Assembly: GCF_020829625.1 (NCBI RefSeq) | Contig: NZ_JAIVFX010000010.1 | Coordinates: forward strand, 194,837-258,836 | DNA length: 64,000 nucleotides | Origin: Nostoc sp. XA010 | Lineage (GTDB): Bacteria > Cyanobacteriota > Cyanobacteriia > Cyanobacteriales > Nostocaceae | Reading direction: 5' to 3' | Shown here: in pieces, positions 60,358-64,000 of the stretch | Numbering within the stretch: the stretch's first letter is position 1 | How the letters are laid out: every line of letters starts with the position of its first letter | Position numbers and translations under genes: made by a program | The notes under the pieces: generated by a model | Databases searched by the model: none | Told to the model about the DNA's origin: nothing | What the model saw: only the letters and a program-made list of their open reading frames with translations

Positions 60358-61899
60358 ATGCGACTCAAAAACTGGAAGAATTTCTTTTTTTGTATTTTGT
60401 TAGCTTCCAGTGGTGGAAGCTGGTGTTGCATTAGAGTAGATGCGGCAGAATCTGCAAATACAGATATTTGGCATTCTAAAAATTTAGCAAGAACACAGGT
60501 AAATTATCAGCCATGTCAGAATTTGGAGCAAGAGGTAATTAACTTTTTGTGCAAGCAGTCCAGTGAGTTGCATCTTTCAAATTCGCAGATGCCGTTGAAA
60601 AAGAGGCAAGGGAGCAGGGAACTCTTAGTTGGGGAGATAGTAAATATGGGGATTCGACCCCATCTGTTGCGCCAGATTCCCGTAGGGTACGATAACCAGT
60701 TAATAGAAGTGAGGGATTCAGAATCATGTTCCCCCCTTCATTTCCACCACAAGAGGAAGGGGTCATTTCCCCCTGTCCCCTGCCCCCTCTCCCCCAATCC
60801 CCACTCTGTGGGGGACCCGAGTCCCCCTGCCTCTTCGTTAAAGCTGGTGCAGCAAATACCCGAAACGACTCAAGCCCCAAACACAACCAAAGAACCTGAA
60901 GATACTCAAAAACAAAATGACCCGCCACAGTTAGAATCGCAGCCAAGTAATTTGCCTACATCTCCTCCAGACTCAAAAGAGGAACTGTTGAATGCACCTG
61001 AGATAAATCAGTCCCAAAGGCTAGAGAGATTGATGCAGCTGCTACGATCGCCAAAACAGCCACCCGAATCTGATAGCGATCGCGAATTGGGGTTGCGGGT
61101 GCGGTTACGACCCCTAGAACAGCCTACTTTTCCACCAATAGAACAACCCATAGTTAGGTTTAAACCTATAGGCTATCTACAAGGGCGTGTCGCCTACTTC
61201 CAAACGAGTAATATTTTTTCCTCAGAGGATATTTTAATAGAAGATGGTTTAATTTTTTCTGGACTGACGTTAGCCTCTGCATATTTCCCTTTGGGAGCTA
61301 AAACTTTTTTAAATGGCTCAATTGATGGCAATCTCATTCGTTATATCAATCAGTCACAATACGATTACAACCAGGTGAGGTTTAATCTCGGTATTTACCA
61401 GCAGCTATCGCAGCGAATGTATGGAGAAGTTAGTTGGAGCAATCAACAGTTATTTTATGCCAACAACAGCGATCGCCTGGATAGCTTCAAATCAGGCGAT
61501 CGCTTTTTAAATGAGAATTCTTTGCAAGTCTCTTTAGGACGGCGAGATCCCCTAACTTCAAAATTAATACTTAATAGCTTTTACGAATTGAGTGTAAATT
61601 TTGCTGATCCCCAAAGTCGCGATCGGATAATCAATTCCTTTTGGGTGTCTCTAAACTACTACTTGCAAAAGCCTCTCCAGGTTGGTATTGACTACCAGGT
61701 GAATTTTTCGGATTTTACACAGCGCGATCGAGAAGACCAATTTCACCGGCTATTCGGGCACTTAAATTACCGAATATCTGATACCAGCAATATGAATGTG
61801 CAGGCTGGAGTGAGTTTAGGTAGTTCAACCGCCGAAAACATTGATTTTGATGGCTGGTTCTTTAGTATTAATTACAGTTTGCAATTAGGTCAGTTTTGA
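60358..61899 (+). CDS. Outer-membrane beta-barrel protein with repeat-derived insert
   Basis: A 513-residue exported protein. A signal peptide (NFFFCILLASSGGSWCCIRV) ends near residue 31. Residues about 80-170 are an odd low-complexity stretch (SFPPVPCPLSPNPHSVGDPS) whose DNA is CCCCTG-type spacer repeat. A Pro/Gln-rich linker follows, then from about 250 a beta-strand-rich domain with alternating hydrophobic residues (YGEVSWSNQQLFYANNS, LGRRDPLTSKLILNSFYEL) ending in the aromatic C-terminus LQLGQF, typical of outer-membrane barrels. The transported substrate is unknown. It is divergent from the FecR gene. Confidence 0.75.
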   Translation: MRLKNWKNFFFCILLASSGGSWCCIRVDAAESANTDIWHSKNLARTQVNYQPCQNLEQEVINFLCKQSSELHLSNSQMPLKKRQGSRELLVGEIVNMGIRPHLLRQIPVGYDNQLIEVRDSESCSPLHFHHKRKGSFPPVPCPLSPNPHSVGDPSPPASSLKLVQQIPETTQAPNTTKEPEDTQKQNDPPQLESQPSNLPTSPPDSKEELLNAPEINQSQRLERLMQLLRSPKQPPESDSDRELGLRVRLRPLEQPTFPPIEQPIVRFKPIGYLQGRVAYFQTSNIFSSEDILIEDGLIFSGLTLASAYFPLGAKTFLNGSIDGNLIRYINQSQYDYNQVRFNLGIYQQLSQRMYGEVSWSNQQLFYANNSDRLDSFKSGDRFLNENSLQVSLGRRDPLTSKLILNSFYELSVNFADPQSRDRIINSFWVSLNYYLQKPLQVGIDYQVNFSDFTQRDREDQFHRLFGHLNYRISDTSNMNVQAGVSLGSSTAENIDFDGWFFSINYSLQLGQF

Positions 61900-61965
61900 A
61901 ATTTGTCCTTTGTCATTTGTCCTTTATTTAGACTAATGACCAATGACTAATGACCAATGACTAAT
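61900..61965. repeat. TTTGTCATTTGTCC / AATGACCAATGACTAATGACC repeat
   Basis: TGTCCTTTGTCATTTGTCCT faces ACTAATGACCAATGACTAAT; an inverted repeat between convergent genes. Confidence 0.8.
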
Positions 61966-62779
61966 AACTGATCCAATCGCTCCAGCTACCAGCATAAAGT
62001 TTACCCTTGCTAATGCCAGCTAATTCTAAAGAAAGTAAATTTACGCAAGCAGTAACGCCAGAACCGCAATAAACCAAGATTTCTTCGGCTGTTTCTAGCT
62101 GTTCCCAGCGACGGCGTTGTTCTGGTTGAGGCAGTAGGTAACCGGAAGAGTCTGTAACTTCTTGCCAAGGATAGTTGACTGCACCGGGAATATGTCCGGC
62201 AATTTTATCAATTGGCTCTCGTTCACCTCGGTAGCGATCGCTTTCTCTTGAATCTACCAATACTACCTCATGGCTATCTTTCCGGCTTTTCACCTCTGTA
62301 ATATCTACCACCTTTTCTGTTTGTACTTGAGCTACAAACGTACCCATCCGGGGTTGAGGAACAACATCTGTAACAGGATAGCCAGCTTTTTGCCATCCAG
62401 CAAAGCCTCCATCCAGTACTGCTACTTGTTCATGTCCTAGATAGCGAAAAAGCCACCATAGACGAGCCGCAAAGGCAAAGCGCGAATTATCATAAGCTAC
62501 AACTAAACTTTTTTGGTAATTTACCCCAATCGCTGCAAATTTGTTAGCGATATCATTGGGGTTAGGTAAAGGATGTCTCCCGCCATGTTTACCCACTGGA
62601 CTGGAAAGATCCTGATTCAAATCTAAATAATATGCTCCCTTTATATGACTTGTTTGGTACTCTTGTTGCCCTAGTTGTGGATCGGCTAGAGAAAAGCGAC
62701 AATCCACAATAACGACCTGCGGATCTTCTAGATGTTCAAATAGCCAAGCTGGCGAAACAACAAATTGAGGGTTGGGCAT
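61961..62779 (-). CDS. Rhodanese-type sulfurtransferase
   Basis: A 272-residue tandem-rhodanese protein (thiosulfate/3-mercaptopyruvate sulfurtransferase family). The inactive N-terminal domain opens VSPAWLFEHLEDPQVVIVDC. The active C-terminal domain carries the persulfide Cys in ILVYCGSGVTACVNLLSLEL and ends YAGSWSDWISY. The CGSGVT loop favours the mercaptopyruvate type (family knowledge). I start it at the ATG at 62779 (MPNPQFVVSPAWLF), because the longer in-frame extension is repeat DNA; even the first few residues overlap a GCCCAACC unit. Confidence 0.9.
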   Translation of the reverse strand: MPNPQFVVSPAWLFEHLEDPQVVIVDCRFSLADPQLGQQEYQTSHIKGAYYLDLNQDLSSPVGKHGGRHPLPNPNDIANKFAAIGVNYQKSLVVAYDNSRFAFAARLWWLFRYLGHEQVAVLDGGFAGWQKAGYPVTDVVPQPRMGTFVAQVQTEKVVDITEVKSRKDSHEVVLVDSRESDRYRGEREPIDKIAGHIPGAVNYPWQEVTDSSGYLLPQPEQRRRWEQLETAEEILVYCGSGVTACVNLLSLELAGISKGKLYAGSWSDWISY

Positions 62780-62932
62780 AGGGCATTGGGAATTGGGTAA
62801 AATAGTTCTTCTTTTGGGGGTTCTGAGTAAATAAGTTAGATTTCCCACTCAGCACTGGCTCAACGCCCAGCTACTGCTAACAGCACTCATTACTCCTGAA
62901 CGGGATTGGTGATTATTTAGTTTTTTTATAAA

Positions 62933-63793
62933 ATGTCAGACTTAGAAAATTTTACACCTAAGTTAACAGCAGATGGTTCTTTCACCTTTGTCTCTCAAGA
63001 GTTTGGTGAATCTTTTCACAGCCATTATGGTGCGAAGCAGGAGAGTTTTTTCAAGTTTGTGGAACCTACTCAACTGACTACAGTCGCCCAAAAACCAGTT
63101 TTGCGACTATTGGATATTTGTTATGGTCTAGGATATAACACAGCTGCTGCTTTGCAGACAATTTGGGCAGTGAATCCTAACTGTTCTGTTGAAGTAATCG
63201 GTTTAGAACTGAATCCAGCAGTGCCACAAGCTGCGATCGCTCATCACTTGTTCGACAATTGGAACTGTAACTATATTGAAATTTTGTCCCAGCTAGCTTT
63301 TGAGCATCAAGTGCAAATACCTCGTCTAAAAGCAAAGCTATTAATTGGGGATGCTAGAACTACGATAACCCTATTACGTCAGTCGGGTTTCTGGGCAGAT
63401 GCAATTTTCCTTGATCCCTTTTCACCACCTCAATGTCCTCAATTATGGACTGTTGAATTTATTAAACAAGTGTCATTGTGTTTACATCAAGATGGTTTAT
63501 TAGCCACCTATTCTTGTGCTGCTGCTGTACGCACAGCACTTTTGTCTGCTGGTTTGGCGATCAGTTCTACCCCACCAGTGGGAAGGCGATCGCCTGGTAC
63601 TGTGGCAGCTTACTCTAACAGCACTCAGCACTGGCTCAACCATAGCTATCCGCTAACAGCATTCTCTATGCTCTCACAACCTGAAAAAGAACACTTGCTA
63701 ACCCGTGCTGCCATTCCCTATCGCGATCCTGAATTAAGCGATTCAACCGAAGTCATAATAATGCGCCGGCAACAAGAGCAACAAGCCTCTTGA
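62933..63793 (+). CDS. MnmC-like SAM-dependent tRNA methyltransferase domain protein
   Basis: A 286-residue protein matching the methyltransferase half of MnmC, which finishes 5-methylaminomethyl-2-thiouridine in tRNA anticodons. Conserved segments are FHSHYGAKQESFFKFVEPT, the SAM loop LLDICYGLGYNTAAAL, LIGDARTTI and AIFLDPFSPPQCPQLW. The FAD-dependent oxidase half of E. coli MnmC is absent, which is usual for cyanobacterial members. The start ATG gives MSDLENFTPKLTADGS. It is divergent from the sulfurtransferase gene. Confidence 0.88.
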   Translation: MSDLENFTPKLTADGSFTFVSQEFGESFHSHYGAKQESFFKFVEPTQLTTVAQKPVLRLLDICYGLGYNTAAALQTIWAVNPNCSVEVIGLELNPAVPQAAIAHHLFDNWNCNYIEILSQLAFEHQVQIPRLKAKLLIGDARTTITLLRQSGFWADAIFLDPFSPPQCPQLWTVEFIKQVSLCLHQDGLLATYSCAAAVRTALLSAGLAISSTPPVGRRSPGTVAAYSNSTQHWLNHSYPLTAFSMLSQPEKEHLLTRAAIPYRDPELSDSTEVIIMRRQQEQQAS

Positions 63794-63915
63794 CTCGAAC
63801 GTACCTCCCATTGGCGAAAAAGGTGGTTATTGGGAACATAAGGCAGAGATTTTATAGGAACTATAGGACTCATATTTGATTTTTGAACAAAACTCAGTAC
63901 ACCTTTATTCCTTCT

Positions 63916-63953
63916 TCCCAGTCCCCAGTCCCCAGTCCCCAGTCCCCAGTCCC
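63916..63953. repeat. CCCCAGT tandem heptamers
   Basis: Five consecutive CCCCAGT units followed by CCCTTACC. Identical family to 36350-36434. Confidence 0.9.
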
Positions 63954-64000
63954 TTACCTCTACGAGTGATTCAGAAATCAAAGACGCTCGATAGCGCAGC

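Overview
The window comes from a heterocyst-type filamentous cyanobacterium (order Nostocales, Nostoc/Anabaena-like). Three things support this. It carries an allophycocyanin alpha-B gene (apcD). The palindrome GCGATCGC (HIP1) and its GCGATCG/CGATCGC variants recur throughout genes and spacers. The spacers are full of short heptamer-based repeats (TAACTCC, TCATTTGTCC, CCCCAGT families) typical of Nostoc genomes. Genes are mostly single housekeeping units on both strands, separated by repeat-rich spacers.

Layout. 1-7.3 kb: a molybdopterin oxidoreductase, a fatty-aldehyde-type dehydrogenase, a REC-histidine kinase and a urease cluster ureD-A-B-C read leftward. 7.3-11.2 kb is an accessory patch: a frameshifted HicA toxin relic, a frameshifted DUF4351 relic, and a two-gene leftward cassette (HEPN-like protein plus an 888-residue double P-loop ATPase of the KGGVGR type) that looks like a conflict or defence module. 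11.2-13.5 kb: groES-groEL1 with CIRCE and K-box operators and a strong terminator. 13.7-23.2 kb: a decayed 2Fe-2S ferredoxin gene, a LuxR-type response regulator, a NIL-domain protein, a zinc-ribbon Ser/Thr kinase, asnS, small cyanobacterial proteins, an anti-sigma kinase, an RlmD-type methyltransferase and apcD. 23.4-26.2 kb: a candidate structured small RNA and a very repetitive Gly/Asp-rich protein.

26.6-30.6 kb: purL and purF. 31-32 kb: a Phd/VapC-type toxin-antitoxin pair and a small conserved protein. 32-39 kb: an orphan peptide-type ABC permease, apt, a DUF3038/DUF4335 pair and an FHA-PBP1 fusion. 39-41 kb: a secreted Pro/Thr/Ser-rich protein, lspA and bioY. 42-46 kb: a Pho-box-controlled pstS-C-A-B phosphate transporter. 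46.6-51.5 kb: tRNA-Gly(UCC), a TonB-like Pro-rich protein and a CyaC-type sensor kinase-adenylate cyclase. 52-64 kb: a GNAT acetyltransferase, an unrecognised protein, hisC, a YqiA-type esterase, glutathione reductase, a FecR-domain protein facing a beta-barrel protein, a sulfurtransferase and an MnmC-like methyltransferase.

The most promising candidate for an undescribed system is the HEPN/double-ATPase cassette just downstream of groESL. Other points of interest are the three-hairpin RNA beside apcD, repeat units that have invaded coding frames (purL, the outer-membrane protein gene), G8 tracts in tandem repeats of the TonB-like gene, and several small inverted-repeat (MITE-like) elements, one apparently nested. 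All family names come from reading motifs; no database search was run.
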